From: Ignavibacteria bacterium
GTDB taxonomy: Bacteria > Bacteroidota > Ignavibacteria > Ch128b
Reading direction: 5' to 3'
Assembly: GCA_013177855.1 (NCBI GenBank)
Contig: JABLYA010000001.1
Coordinates: forward strand, 543,231 to 607,230
Length of the DNA stretch: 64,000 nt
Every line of letters starts with the position of its first letter. Position 1 is the stretch's first letter. The translations under genes and the position numbers were made by a program. The notes below the pieces were generated by a model. It was not told where the DNA came from and did no database searches. It saw only the letters and a program-made list of their open reading frames with translations. Of this stretch, positions 25,937 to 35,760 are shown piece after piece.

Positions 25937-28780
25937 TCAGTTAAATATTAATTGAAAACCTAATCGAACTTCTCTCGGACGATTTACTCTTTCGGGTCTG
26001 AGAGAATAATACTTTTGAATTTCATACAACGGGATTAATCCTGGATCACCTCTGTTAATTCTCTTAATCATATCTGAAAAAACAGTATTTATATCTTTCT
26101 CTTCAATTGCACTCAATGCTCTTCCGGTGGAAGCATAAACATATAATTCATTTTGAGTATCGAATAGATTTTCAATCTGAGCAAAGAGAGATAATTTCAA
26201 ATTTCCAAGCATAAAGAATTTTTCAAATTTAAAGTCTACATTCCATTGAACGGGTTGACGAGCAGAGTTTTGCTCGAATGTAATATCTACAATATTTGAA
26301 GGGAAAATTGGTGTATAAGGTGTACCCGTCTGGAAGTAACCAACAAATGAAGCAATCCAATTATTGGGTTGAGTGAATGTTAAAGTTGCATTTATAACAT
26401 GAGAACGGTCAAAGCTAAATGGAACTAGATAAGTCTCGCTTTGTTTTCCACTCTTTTCACTGAAGAAAATTTCATCTGCGGGATAGGTTCGATTACCTTC
26501 AGCAATAGAGAAGGTGTAATCTAAAGTTGCCGAGAAGAAATCTTGGGGTGATCTTCGTTTCAATAATGAAACTGTAATACCTTTACTACTTGAATATGCA
26601 AGATTTGTGAGGAGATAAAATGCACGACCTTCGTTGGTATAAATCTGCTGAGTGTAAATGTAATTGCTTACATCTTTGTAAAAACCAGTCACTTCTAATT
26701 TCAAATCATCAAGTAATAATTGTTGAAGTCCAAGTTCATATTGGACGCTTTTCTGTGGTTCCACATTTGGATTGCCAAAAGTTGGATTTTCACCAAAATT
26801 AGCAACATAGAAAAATGGATTAGCATAAAGGCTTGAAAGTGAAGGTATTTGATAGAAGTGACCATAAGAAAATCTAATCACACCACGGTCTGTAATCGGA
26901 TAAGACACACTCACTCTCGGACTAAGGCGATGCTTTGGTTTTGCATCGGTTGCGCTTCTCGTAATACTTCCTGCTTTTAAATCACTTAAATCTTTGCTTA
27001 CGTTTGGATTGTATTGAGCTGCAGGATTGAAGAATTCATATCTTAAACCAACATTTAAAATCATTGATGAAGCAAGTTCAATTTTATCTTGAATGTATGC
27101 AGCTGCCTGAACTGGCAATCTCTCATAACTTGTATAAAGTGATGTGTCGCTTGGAATTCTTCTTACCAGCTGAACACTATCGTATAATAATGTCGCAGGT
27201 GTTAATGTTGTGAATAAACCTTGATTATTGATATAACCAACCTGAACTGTATAACTTTCAACATTTAATCTATGCTTTCGAATCTCAAATCCCATTTTGA
27301 CTTCATGCACATTAAACAATTGAGCAACTAAATCACCTTTAATTCCTAAGGTTTGTGTTTTTCTGAAAAATCTTGAGTTGTCTGTTCCACCTGTCAGATA
27401 AGTTGTGTTGCCAAGCGTTCTTGCATAAAGGGAAGGTAGATATCTCGGATCGTAAGGATCTTCATAGAGATATGATTTATAATAATTTGTCCCATAAGAT
27501 AATTTTAATGTATAAAACAGATTGTTTGATACTGTGTGTGTCCAATCGAAGGCATGAATAAATCCATTTGAATAATTTGTAGGACGTCCATCAGGGTTGA
27601 ATTTATAAGATCTTTGAAAATCCTGTGATGTACCTTTATCAAAAACATATTCATATTTGAATTTGATAGTTGGAAGAGGCTTAAATATCAAGTTTCCTTG
27701 AAAATTAAATGATCTTGACCAATTCATTGGTACCCATGCACCATCACCAGTTGGCAAACCAGATGAGTCAGTTTTACTGTATGGATTGAAGAAATAACTT
27801 TGTGTTGAAGTTCCATATCTTGGATCGCCAGATCGGAAATTGTTTCGCTCAAGGTAAGAATCGGTTGGATTGTATAATCTCTTTCCGTAAAGTGAACCTT
27901 TGAAATCTTCATAGACAGATGAAATAAAGAAGTTCACATATTTATTTAAAAATGGCAGTGGACCACCAAAAGTAAATTCTGTTCGAGCTCTATTTAATGG
28001 ATCAATTTTATCGAGGTTTTCAAATAAATCAGTTCTATTTGTTACATAATCACCGCTATAAGCACGAATACTTCCAGTATATTTTGAAGGACCCTCTTTA
28101 GTTACATAATTAACGACACCACTTAAAGCATTTCCATATTCAGCACTAAATGTTCCACTTGAAACAGAAACTTCCTGGACTGCATTAGTTGCAAGTCCAA
28201 CTGCTCTTCTATTACCATAAGGGTCATTTAAAGTTATTCCATTTAATGTGTATGCAATTTCATTTCCATAACCACCTCGAATGTGAATATCCCCATCATT
28301 TCCAACAACAACACCAGCTTGTAATTTAATTACATCAGCAATTTGATCAACGGGTAGTTCATCTATTTTATCACTTGTAATTGAAGCAACCGGATTAGTT
28401 AAATCCTGTCTGATTAATGGATTTCGCTCTCCTTGAACAACAACAGGAGGTAGATCAATCGAACCTTGTGTAAGAGCAAACTCTAATCTTGTAGTAAAAT
28501 CGACATTTACTCTTACATCTTTGATAGTTTGTTTTTGATAACCAACTACAGATGCAGTTACATTATAGACTCCTGGAGGAACATTAAGAATAACAAACTC
28601 TCCATTAAGATTTGTAGCTGCACCAAGTTGGGTTCCTTCGACAATGACATTGGCAAAAGGTATTGGTTCCTTTGTATCCTTGTCGATTACTCTACCGGCA
28701 ATTTTCCCTGTATTACCTGCATAGATAAATTGAATGGTCAGGAAAATTGTCAGGAAGGCAAGAAGAATTTTGTTTTTCAT
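25937..28780 (-). CDS. TonB-dependent receptor with N-terminal carboxypeptidase-regulatory-like domain
   Basis: About 947 residues. The ATG at 28780 has AGGT upstream and begins a signal peptide (MKNKILLAFLTIFLTIQFIYA), so the extra 14 codons of the open frame are left out. Residues ~23-110 form a CarboxypepD_reg-like beta sandwich (GRVIDKDTKEPIPFANV), then a plug domain (VASITSDKIDELPVDQIADV, GGYGNEIAYTLNGITLNDP) and a 22-strand-type barrel ending in RLGFQLIFN-like aromatic strands. Such receptors import or help export substrates across the outer membrane using TonB energy. The downstream T9SS protein and PorV homologue suggest they act together. The ligand is unknown. Confidence 0.93.
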   Translation of the reverse strand: MKNKILLAFLTIFLTIQFIYAGNTGKIAGRVIDKDTKEPIPFANVIVEGTQLGAATNLNGEFVILNVPPGVYNVTASVVGYQKQTIKDVRVNVDFTTRLEFALTQGSIDLPPVVVQGERNPLIRQDLTNPVASITSDKIDELPVDQIADVIKLQAGVVVGNDGDIHIRGGYGNEIAYTLNGITLNDPYGNRRAVGLATNAVQEVSVSSGTFSAEYGNALSGVVNYVTKEGPSKYTGSIRAYSGDYVTNRTDLFENLDKIDPLNRARTEFTFGGPLPFLNKYVNFFISSVYEDFKGSLYGKRLYNPTDSYLERNNFRSGDPRYGTSTQSYFFNPYSKTDSSGLPTGDGAWVPMNWSRSFNFQGNLIFKPLPTIKFKYEYVFDKGTSQDFQRSYKFNPDGRPTNYSNGFIHAFDWTHTVSNNLFYTLKLSYGTNYYKSYLYEDPYDPRYLPSLYARTLGNTTYLTGGTDNSRFFRKTQTLGIKGDLVAQLFNVHEVKMGFEIRKHRLNVESYTVQVGYINNQGLFTTLTPATLLYDSVQLVRRIPSDTSLYTSYERLPVQAAAYIQDKIELASSMILNVGLRYEFFNPAAQYNPNVSKDLSDLKAGSITRSATDAKPKHRLSPRVSVSYPITDRGVIRFSYGHFYQIPSLSSLYANPFFYVANFGENPTFGNPNVEPQKSVQYELGLQQLLLDDLKLEVTGFYKDVSNYIYTQQIYTNEGRAFYLLTNLAYSSSKGITVSLLKRRSPQDFFSATLDYTFSIAEGNRTYPADEIFFSEKSGKQSETYLVPFSFDRSHVINATLTFTQPNNWIASFVGYFQTGTPYTPIFPSNIVDITFEQNSARQPVQWNVDFKFEKFFMLGNLKLSLFAQIENLFDTQNELYVYASTGRALSAIEEKDINTVFSDMIKRINRGDPGLIPLYEIQKYYSLRPERVNRPREVRLGFQLIFN

Positions 28781-28819
28781 TTCAACCTCACTTATGAAGT
28801 TTTTTGATTTAAATTTTTT

Positions 28820-28851
28820 CAAAATTAAGTAATAAAATTATTTCAGTTCAA
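28820..28851 (-). promoter_or_regulatory. Bacteroidota-type promoter of the TonB-receptor operon
   Basis: On the minus strand TTG (28851-28849) is followed after 21 bases by TAATTTTG (28827-28820), matching the -33 TTG / -7 TAnnTTTG pattern. It ends about 40 bases before the ATG at 28780. Confidence 0.6.
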
Positions 28852-30113
28852 GCTAAAGAGGTTCTATGACGATAGAAATTTAAAGCGGTTGCGATCATCA
28901 TCATATTTGTGACAAGCGCACTTCCACCATAACTCATTAAAGGTAAAGGAATTCCAATGACAGGTACTAATCCAATAGTCATTCCAATGTTTATAAATAT
29001 ATGAGTTAAAAAAACTGATATTATCATTATGATCACACTGCTTCGAAATACAGAATCAGTTGTTCGAGCAATGTAAAGTAATCGTGAAATCACAATAAAA
29101 TAAAGTATCAAAACAAAAACTGATCCTACAAATCCAAATTCTTCACCAACTACACAAAAAATAAAATCGGTCCACTGCTCAGGAATAAATTTCAATTGGG
29201 TTTGACTGCCCGACATAAAACCTTTGCCGAATAAACCACCTGATCCAACTGCAATTTTAGCTTGAAGTGCGTTGTATCCACTGCCAAGTGGATCATAATT
29301 AGGATCAAGAAAGTTCTTAATTCTGTTAATCTGGTGAGGTGATAAAAATTTGAAAAACAATTCAACCAAAATAGCTGCAGATAAATTCAATCCAAAAATT
29401 CCAAGTGATAGAAATAATTCTTTTTTGAAATAAATCAATACAACTATCACGAAAATTAGAGAAATTAAAAGCGGGATAAAGCCAAGCAAAGATAAAACTG
29501 CAACAATAATCGGACTTATTAAAACAAAAACTGAAAAACCTGATAATCCATTCCAGAACAATCCAAATAAAAAAATCGAGAAAAAGACAATTGCAGTTCC
29601 AATGTCTTTCTGAAGAACTATTAACATTGCGGGGATTGCAACTATTAAACTTACTGTCAAAAATCCTTTTATAGAATTAACATTAAAATCTTTTCTCGAA
29701 TAAATACTCGAAAGCATAAGTATAACAGCGAATTTGGAAATTTCTGACGGCTGTAAGGAGAAAAAACCAATGTTAATCCAGTTTTGATTTCCAGATACTT
29801 TTTTACCAATGAATAAAACAATTACCAAAAGTAAAATTGAAATAATGTAGAATGGCAGTGCAGCAAGATTAAAAACTTTTAGAGGCAGATTATAAACAAT
29901 CAAACCAAGTAGTAAACCCAAAATTGCAAATGTTAGCTGCTTATAAAAGTTAATGTGAAGATATGGAAGATTATAAGTCGAACTATATATAGACACAAGT
30001 CCAATGACAATGATTAGAAATGAAGAAATAAAAAGGTAAAGATCAAGATCCCTTGAAAGATTACCTTCAATTTTTTCAGATTTAATTTTTGTTTGCTGCC
30101 AGGGCTTGAACAT
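28848..30113 (-). CDS. rodA: Rod-shape peptidoglycan glycosyltransferase RodA (SEDS family)
   Basis: A 421-residue polytopic protein (about 10 membrane segments). GLLLGLIVYNLP, NWINIGFFSLQPSEISKFAVI, AKIAVGSGGLFGKGFMSGSQTQLKFIPEQWTDFIF and the terminal PLPLMSYGGSALVT are the conserved SEDS blocks; the WTDFIF version and neighbouring mre genes mark it as RodA rather than FtsW. It polymerises glycan strands during elongation with its transpeptidase partner encoded immediately upstream. The start codon lies 32 bases inside mrdA. It is the last gene of the pur-mre operon. Confidence 0.95.
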   Translation of the reverse strand: MFKPWQQTKIKSEKIEGNLSRDLDLYLFISSFLIIVIGLVSIYSSTYNLPYLHINFYKQLTFAILGLLLGLIVYNLPLKVFNLAALPFYIISILLLVIVLFIGKKVSGNQNWINIGFFSLQPSEISKFAVILMLSSIYSRKDFNVNSIKGFLTVSLIVAIPAMLIVLQKDIGTAIVFFSIFLFGLFWNGLSGFSVFVLISPIIVAVLSLLGFIPLLISLIFVIVVLIYFKKELFLSLGIFGLNLSAAILVELFFKFLSPHQINRIKNFLDPNYDPLGSGYNALQAKIAVGSGGLFGKGFMSGSQTQLKFIPEQWTDFIFCVVGEEFGFVGSVFVLILYFIVISRLLYIARTTDSVFRSSVIIMIISVFLTHIFINIGMTIGLVPVIGIPLPLMSYGGSALVTNMMMIATALNFYRHRTSLA

Positions 30114-31878
30114 CTTTTGTTTTATCTTTTAGATAGAATTCAATTAATCGTTTAGCGATTGGAGCTGCAACTGCACCGCCAAAACCTGCATTTTCAACAA
30201 TTACAGCAATTGCAATTTTTGGATTTTCAAAAGGAGCAAAACCAATAAACCATGCGTGATCTTTCCCGTGCGGATTTTGAGCCGTTCCTGTTTTACCAGC
30301 CACATTAATTCCTGGAATACGAACGTGCGTGGCTGTTCCTGCACCGTTTACTACTAAAAACATTCCTTGTTTGACCAATTCCATCGCTTCAGCTTTAATT
30401 GGAAGCTTCTTTCCTTCAATCGGAATGATTATTTCTTTTGGATCAGCTTCTGGATTAAAAAACTTTCGTACCGCATGTGGTCTATAAAGAGTTCCACCAT
30501 TAGCTATAGCTGAAACATAAACAGCCATTTGCAGTGGTGTAACTCCAAGCTCACCCTGACCAACACCTAAGCTTACCACATAACCTTTCGTCCATTTCCC
30601 TTTACCATAAATTTTATCATAAAACTCAACCGATGGAAGAATACCTGATATCTCTTCGTAAATATCAATTCCAGTTTTTTGACCAAACCCAAACATTCTC
30701 CCATATTTAGTCCATCTTTCAAATCCATTTTTCAAAATCAAACTAAAGAAAAATGTATTGCAGGATTTTTCAATTGCGTGAACGACATTTAATCCCCCAT
30801 GAGTACCCATACATTTGTAAAAATGATTCCCAAAAGAAAAACCTCCACCACACGGATATACATATTTTTCATCTATTATTCCATCATTTAAAGCTGCCAG
30901 AGCATTGATTGGTTTAAAACAAGAACCAGGTGGATAAATAGAACTTGTTGCTCTGTTAAACAAAGGTTTATTCTTATCAGAATTTAACTGTCGCCAGATT
31001 GAAGCAGGGGTTAGACTTGCAAAGTCTGACAAATCAAAATCAGGTTTACTAACGAGTGTTAAAATCTCTCCATTTGAAGGATCTATTGCTACAATTGCAC
31101 CGCTTTTATCGGCAAGTAGTTCCTCAGCAAGTTTCTGCAGTTCACCGTCAATTGTCAGCTGCGCATTATATCCAGAAACCGGTTTAACATCATTTTTGCC
31201 CTCGTTAACTGGACCGACTTCTCTTCCTTTTGAGTCTACATAAACAAATTGTTTCCCTTTTACACCACGAAGATACTCTTCATAATATTTTTCCAGACCG
31301 CTGTGGCCAACAAAGTCACCCATTATATAAACATCTTTTTTCTCTTCTAATTCTTTTCGAGAAATTTCTTTACAATATCCAAACAAGTGAGATGCTCGAA
31401 CCCCATATGGATAGGATCTTTGCATATCAATTTTGTAATCAACACCGGGTAACGCTTCTTTATTTTCTTCAAGCCAGCTTATTTGTTCAAATGTTAACCC
31501 TCTCTGAATTCTTAAAGGGATGAATGGTGAAAAGTTTTTATTAGCTTTTAATAAATATTTGATATAACCAGGTTTTAATTTGAAATAATTTTCAAGAATC
31601 GGGATTAGTGTTGTGTCAAAGTAATATGGAGTAATTCGAAGAGTAAATCCTGGTTGATTATCAACTAAAACTTTCCAGTTTCTGTCATAAAATATTCCAC
31701 GATAAGGTTCGATTATCTTTTCTTTAATCGCATTTTTTTCAGATGTTTTTTGATACTTTTCATTTTCAATAATTTGAATTTGATAAAGCCTGAAACCAAG
31801 AGAGAGAAAAAGTATAATTGTCATAAAAGAAATGATACTCGTTCGAACCTTTGGAGATATCTCTCTTGTCGGCGTCAT
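30082..31878 (-). CDS. mrdA: Penicillin-binding protein 2 (elongasome transpeptidase)
   Basis: A 598-residue class B PBP. One membrane anchor (residues ~14-31) is followed by the dimerisation/pedestal domain and a transpeptidase domain with the three active-site motifs: S319-C-F-K322, S372-C-N and K529-T-G. The MrdA-type N-terminus (EPYRGIFYDRN) and SYPYGVRASHLFGY are typical. It cross-links peptidoglycan of the side wall with RodA under MreBCD control. Its start overlaps the mreD stop by one base and its end overlaps rodA by 32 bases. Confidence 0.96.
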   Translation of the reverse strand: MTPTREISPKVRTSIISFMTIILFLSLGFRLYQIQIIENEKYQKTSEKNAIKEKIIEPYRGIFYDRNWKVLVDNQPGFTLRITPYYFDTTLIPILENYFKLKPGYIKYLLKANKNFSPFIPLRIQRGLTFEQISWLEENKEALPGVDYKIDMQRSYPYGVRASHLFGYCKEISRKELEEKKDVYIMGDFVGHSGLEKYYEEYLRGVKGKQFVYVDSKGREVGPVNEGKNDVKPVSGYNAQLTIDGELQKLAEELLADKSGAIVAIDPSNGEILTLVSKPDFDLSDFASLTPASIWRQLNSDKNKPLFNRATSSIYPPGSCFKPINALAALNDGIIDEKYVYPCGGGFSFGNHFYKCMGTHGGLNVVHAIEKSCNTFFFSLILKNGFERWTKYGRMFGFGQKTGIDIYEEISGILPSVEFYDKIYGKGKWTKGYVVSLGVGQGELGVTPLQMAVYVSAIANGGTLYRPHAVRKFFNPEADPKEIIIPIEGKKLPIKAEAMELVKQGMFLVVNGAGTATHVRIPGINVAGKTGTAQNPHGKDHAWFIGFAPFENPKIAIAVIVENAGFGGAVAAPIAKRLIEFYLKDKTKDVQALAANKN

Positions 31879-32366
31879 TACCTCACCTCTCTCTTTTTCT
31901 GGAAGAACAATAAAAACAAACTGAAAACCATAGTGACCAGTGTTGGAATTAATCCATAATTAACATAAACTAAAATAAGATATTTAAAATCTACATTGCT
32001 TGTGATAAAAATATAAACAAGTCTTTCTATCAATGATGAAACCAAAAGAATTATAAAAAATGCAGATGAAATTATATCTCTTTCATCTAAATCCTCTTTA
32101 GCAAAATAACCAGCAAAGAAAGCAGCAATTAGTTTTGAAAGTGCGTTTGCACCTATCACACCATAACTAAATATATCCATCAAAAGTCCAAATATAAAAC
32201 CTGATACCATTCCAGGAATTTGACCATTCAAAAGCGTGAAATAAATAAGTCCAATCAACAATAAATCTGGTTTTATGTAATTAAAAGAAATTATCTCAAC
32301 AACAATAAGTTGAAAAAAAAGTAAGATGACTAAATAAATCGTTGAATTCAGTATTCGATCATTCAC
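31878..32366 (-). CDS. mreD: Rod shape-determining protein MreD
   Basis: A 162-residue hydrophobic protein with about five membrane segments, matching MreD in size and in the PDLLLIGLIYFTLLNGQIPG and GFIFGLLMDIFS stretch. It belongs to the inner-membrane elongasome scaffold. The start is GTG at 32366, inside the mreC reading frame by eight bases. Sequence conservation in MreD is low, so position between mreC and mrdA is part of the evidence. Confidence 0.92.
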   Translation of the reverse strand: MNDRILNSTIYLVILLFFQLIVVEIISFNYIKPDLLLIGLIYFTLLNGQIPGMVSGFIFGLLMDIFSYGVIGANALSKLIAAFFAGYFAKEDLDERDIISSAFFIILLVSSLIERLVYIFITSNVDFKYLILVYVNYGLIPTLVTMVFSLFLLFFQKKREVR

Positions 32367-33186
32367 TTTGACTTAATAGAAAATTTAATTTTTGATTATT
32401 TAAACTCGTCTCACTAATAAAACAAAACCTAATTTCATTAAGATCGCAGGATGGTTTTGCTGTAATGTCATAAAATAAAGTCTCTTTTGACTGAGAAGCA
32501 TAAGTAACTCGGGCAACTGGTAACCCTGAAGGAAATAACGAACTGAACTCTGATGTAATAAAAAGGTCACCTTCTCTGACATCGGCGGATTTATTTACAT
32601 TAAAAATTTTAAACTTCTCACCGTCCCAACTTAAAATTCCCAGTGCACCAGATCGAGCATTCTTTACACTAATTCTAACATTTAGATTATTGATTGTATA
32701 AACAACTGAATAATTTGACATTAAATCAGAAACATATCCAATTAAACCTGATGAACTAAAGACTGTAGCATTTAATCTAACCCCATCGTTTTTACCTTTG
32801 TTAATAATAAATTTGTTACCCGCCGGATCGCTAGATTTTAAAATTATCCTTGCATTGATAAGTTTAACTGGATTTTCTTTTTCGAATTTTAAAAGTTCAA
32901 TAAGTTCATTCCTTTCCTTTTCAAATTCTCGAAGTTTTAAAAGCTGCTGAGTTAGTTCAGCATTTTCTTTTTTTAAGATTTCTAGTTCAGTCTTTGAATA
33001 AATGAAATCTTCGAATGGAGATTTTATATAATCAATTAAACCGTAAATAATAAAAGATGTTTTTCGAAGGTTGGAAATTTCTTTTGAGTCATTCAGACTT
33101 AACAAAAACAATGAAGCGAGTAAAAGGATGGAAAATATAACATATTGTCTGTAATTATTTATAAATCTAACTAACCAGTAAATCAT
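32359..33186 (-). CDS. mreC: Rod shape-determining protein MreC
   Basis: A 275-residue protein with one N-terminal membrane segment (residues ~12-30), a coiled coil rich in Glu, Leu and Lys (~68-100, ELEILKKENAELTQQLLKLR) and a periplasmic beta domain (INKGKNDGVRLNATVFSSSGLIGYV) that is the MreC signature. It links cytoplasmic MreB filaments to PBP2 and RodA. It starts one base after mreB and overlaps mreD. Confidence 0.94.
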   Translation of the reverse strand: MIYWLVRFINNYRQYVIFSILLLASLFLLSLNDSKEISNLRKTSFIIYGLIDYIKSPFEDFIYSKTELEILKKENAELTQQLLKLREFEKERNELIELLKFEKENPVKLINARIILKSSDPAGNKFIINKGKNDGVRLNATVFSSSGLIGYVSDLMSNYSVVYTINNLNVRISVKNARSGALGILSWDGEKFKIFNVNKSADVREGDLFITSEFSSLFPSGLPVARVTYASQSKETLFYDITAKPSCDLNEIRFCFISETSLNNQKLNFLLSQSE

Positions 33187-33187
33187 C

Positions 33188-34213
33188 TCAATATCTTCTG
33201 CTTCGGATTAAAACTTTTTCATACTTATCGAAATTTTCCAAAACTTTACCAACTCCACGAACAACAGCAGTCAATGGATCTTCAGCCACATGAACAGGGA
33301 GATTTGTTTCCAATTTTATTCTTTCGTCAAGTCCTTTAAGTAAAGCACCGCCACCAGTTAACATTATTCCACGATCAAGAATATCTGCACTAAGTTCAGG
33401 AGGAGTCTTTTCAAGTGTAACTCGCACAGCTTCTACAATTTGATCGATTGGTTCTTTTAGAGCTTCTCTAATATCTTCAGAACTTACTTCTACAGAAGTT
33501 GGAATTCCCTGAACAAGATCCCGACCTTTAACCTGAATAGTGATTTCTTCTGGTAATTCAATTGCAGAACCAACTTGAATTTTTATCATTTCAGCAGTTC
33601 TTTCACCGATTAATATGTTGTAATTTTTCTTGAAGTACTGAACGATTGCATTATTCATTTCATCACCAGCAATTCGAATTGATTCATCAGTTACAATTCC
33701 TGAAAGAGCAATTACGGCAATTTCCGTTGTTCCACCACCAATATCAATGATCAGATTTCCAACGGGTGATTCAACATCACATCCTATTCCTATTGCAGCT
33801 GCCATTGGTTCCGCAATCAAATGAACTTCTTTTGCGCCTGCATGCTCAGCTGAATCTCGAACTGCTCTTTTTTCAACTTCAGTTATGCCAGTTGGAACTG
33901 CAATTACAATACGTCTGCTTGGTAGCAATCCGCCCTTTGCCATCTTGATGAATGTTCTCAACATTCCTTCAGCAATTTCGAAATCAGCAATTACACCATC
34001 ACGAAGCGGACGGCTAACTCTTACATCTCTGTGTTCTCTTCCCTGAATTTCTTTTGCCTGATTTCCAACTGCAATAATTCTTTTTGTATTTTTATCAAAT
34101 GCAACTATTGAAGGTTCATTTAAAACGATCCCTTTACCTTTAATGTAGATTAAGGTATTGGCTGTCCCTAAATCAATTGCAATGTCTGATGAAAAAATAT
34201 TAAATATTCCCAT
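33188..34213 (-). CDS. mreB: Actin-like rod shape protein MreB
   Basis: A 341-residue actin-fold ATPase. DIAIDLGTANTLIYIKGKGI (phosphate 1), GGLLPSRRIVIAVPTGITEVEKRA, NLIIDIGGGTTEIAVI (phosphate 2) and MLTGGGALLKGLD (adenosine site) are all present. It forms membrane-attached filaments that guide side-wall synthesis. It is eight bases downstream of purH and one base upstream of mreC, so it shares the purine-gene transcript. Length is normal. Confidence 0.97.
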   Translation of the reverse strand: MGIFNIFSSDIAIDLGTANTLIYIKGKGIVLNEPSIVAFDKNTKRIIAVGNQAKEIQGREHRDVRVSRPLRDGVIADFEIAEGMLRTFIKMAKGGLLPSRRIVIAVPTGITEVEKRAVRDSAEHAGAKEVHLIAEPMAAAIGIGCDVESPVGNLIIDIGGGTTEIAVIALSGIVTDESIRIAGDEMNNAIVQYFKKNYNILIGERTAEMIKIQVGSAIELPEEITIQVKGRDLVQGIPTSVEVSSEDIREALKEPIDQIVEAVRVTLEKTPPELSADILDRGIMLTGGGALLKGLDERIKLETNLPVHVAEDPLTAVVRGVGKVLENFDKYEKVLIRSRRY

Positions 34214-34221
34214 ATTTAATC

Positions 34222-35760
34222 CTAATGTTTAAAGTGCCTGATTTTAGTTAATACCATTTTTAAGTTATTGTCATTTGCAAATTTTATAACTTCAGTATCT
34301 CTTACAGAACCACCAGGTTGTATGAAAGATTTTGCACCAGCTTTGTAAGCAATTTCAACTGAATCAGCAAATGGGAAAAATCCATCTGAAGCTACAACTG
34401 AATTTTCCAGATTATGATTAAACTCTCGCGCTTTCATTATTGCAATTTTAACTGCATCAACTCGTGAGGTTTGTCCACCTCCTATTCCAAGCGTCATTCC
34501 ATTCCTTGCGAAAACAATTGCATTTGATCTTACATATTTCGCAACAGTAAAAGCAAAGATTAAGTCTTCAAGTTCATTTTCATCTGGTCGTTGATAAGTA
34601 ACAAATTCAAGCTCATCTTTATTAATCACAATTTTATCTTTAGACTGAACTAATAAACCATCAGGGATTGATCTAATTTCATTTTTGCTCAGGAATGATT
34701 TCTTTTCTTTAAAGTTTTTATCTACCAAAATTAATCTGCGATCTTTTTTCTTTTTTAAAACTTCAAGGGCATCATCTTGAAATTCTGGTGCAATTATGAC
34801 TTCTAAAAAGATTTCATTTAATTTTTCAGCCGTTTGCTTATCCACCTTTTGATTGAAAGCAACAATCCCACCAAACGCAGATATTGAATCTGATCTTAAA
34901 GCTTTTTCAAATGCTTCTTGAACTGAATTACCCAGAGCTACACCGCAAGGTGAATTATGCTTGATTATAGCGCAAGCGCATTTGTCAAATTCAAAAACAA
35001 GTTCAGCGGCTGAAACAATATCAAGAATATTATTATATGAAAGTTCTTTACCATGAATTGGTTGAAATATTTTTAAGAAATTACCATAAAGTTTTGCACT
35101 TTGATGTGGATTTTCTCCATATCTCAAAACCTTTTCCAATGGAAACGTGAGGTTCAAATTGACTTCTTTACTGAAATATCTGCTTATTGCGATATCATAT
35201 TCTACAATTCGTTGGAAAGCTTCAGCAGCAAGCATTCTTCGAAAATCAACCGTTGTTGATCCATTATGCTCTCTTAATTCTTTGATTAAATAATCATATT
35301 GATTTATTGAAGATACCACAACAACTGATTCATAATTTTTTGCTGCCGAGCGAATTAGAGTTGGTCCACCGATATCAATATTTTCAATCACTTCTAACTC
35401 TGAAATATTTTCTTTCTCTACAACCCTTTCAAATGGATAGAAATTAACAATCACAAGGTCAAATGGCTCAACTCCAGCTTCTCTCAATTCATTTAAATGT
35501 TTTTCTGAATCTTTTCTGGCAAGAATTGCGGCATGAACTAAAGGATGAAGTGATTTAACTCTTCCATCGAGCAGTGATGAGATCCCAGAAATTTCACTCA
35601 AGGGTTTGATATTGAGAAAATTATTTTTAAGAAACTCGAATGTTCCACCCGATGAATAAATTTCAATTCCAAATTTCTCCAGAACTTTTACTAATTCAAT
35701 CAAATTAGATTTGTCGTAAACGCTTATTAATGCCCGCTTAACTGGTAATAAATTTATCAT
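34222..35760 (-). CDS. purH: Bifunctional AICAR transformylase / IMP cyclohydrolase
   Basis: A 512-residue enzyme for the last two steps of IMP synthesis. The N-terminal MGS-like cyclohydrolase domain begins RALISVYDKSNLIEL and has YSSGGTFEFL and GRVKSLHP; the transformylase domain carries IIKHNSPCGVALG and SAFGGIVAFN, and ends SFIQPGGSVRD and TKIRHFKH. All blocks expected of PurH are in order and the length is standard. It overlaps purN by four bases (ATGA). Confidence 0.97.
   Translation of the reverse strand: MINLLPVKRALISVYDKSNLIELVKVLEKFGIEIYSSGGTFEFLKNNFLNIKPLSEISGISSLLDGRVKSLHPLVHAAILARKDSEKHLNELREAGVEPFDLVIVNFYPFERVVEKENISELEVIENIDIGGPTLIRSAAKNYESVVVVSSINQYDYLIKELREHNGSTTVDFRRMLAAEAFQRIVEYDIAISRYFSKEVNLNLTFPLEKVLRYGENPHQSAKLYGNFLKIFQPIHGKELSYNNILDIVSAAELVFEFDKCACAIIKHNSPCGVALGNSVQEAFEKALRSDSISAFGGIVAFNQKVDKQTAEKLNEIFLEVIIAPEFQDDALEVLKKKKDRRLILVDKNFKEKKSFLSKNEIRSIPDGLLVQSKDKIVINKDELEFVTYQRPDENELEDLIFAFTVAKYVRSNAIVFARNGMTLGIGGGQTSRVDAVKIAIMKAREFNHNLENSVVASDGFFPFADSVEIAYKAGAKSFIQPGGSVRDTEVIKFANDNNLKMVLTKIRHFKH

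Noticed and set aside
28529-28807. Plus-strand open frame of 92 codons opposite the TonB receptor start
   Set aside because: It mirrors a conserved carboxypeptidase-regulatory-like domain on the other strand and has cysteine-rich, random-looking composition.
28781-28822. Longer N-terminus of the TonB receptor (14 extra residues)
   Set aside because: The internal ATG at 28780 begins a normal signal peptide and has a ribosome site; the extension would also overlap the -7 box at 28820.
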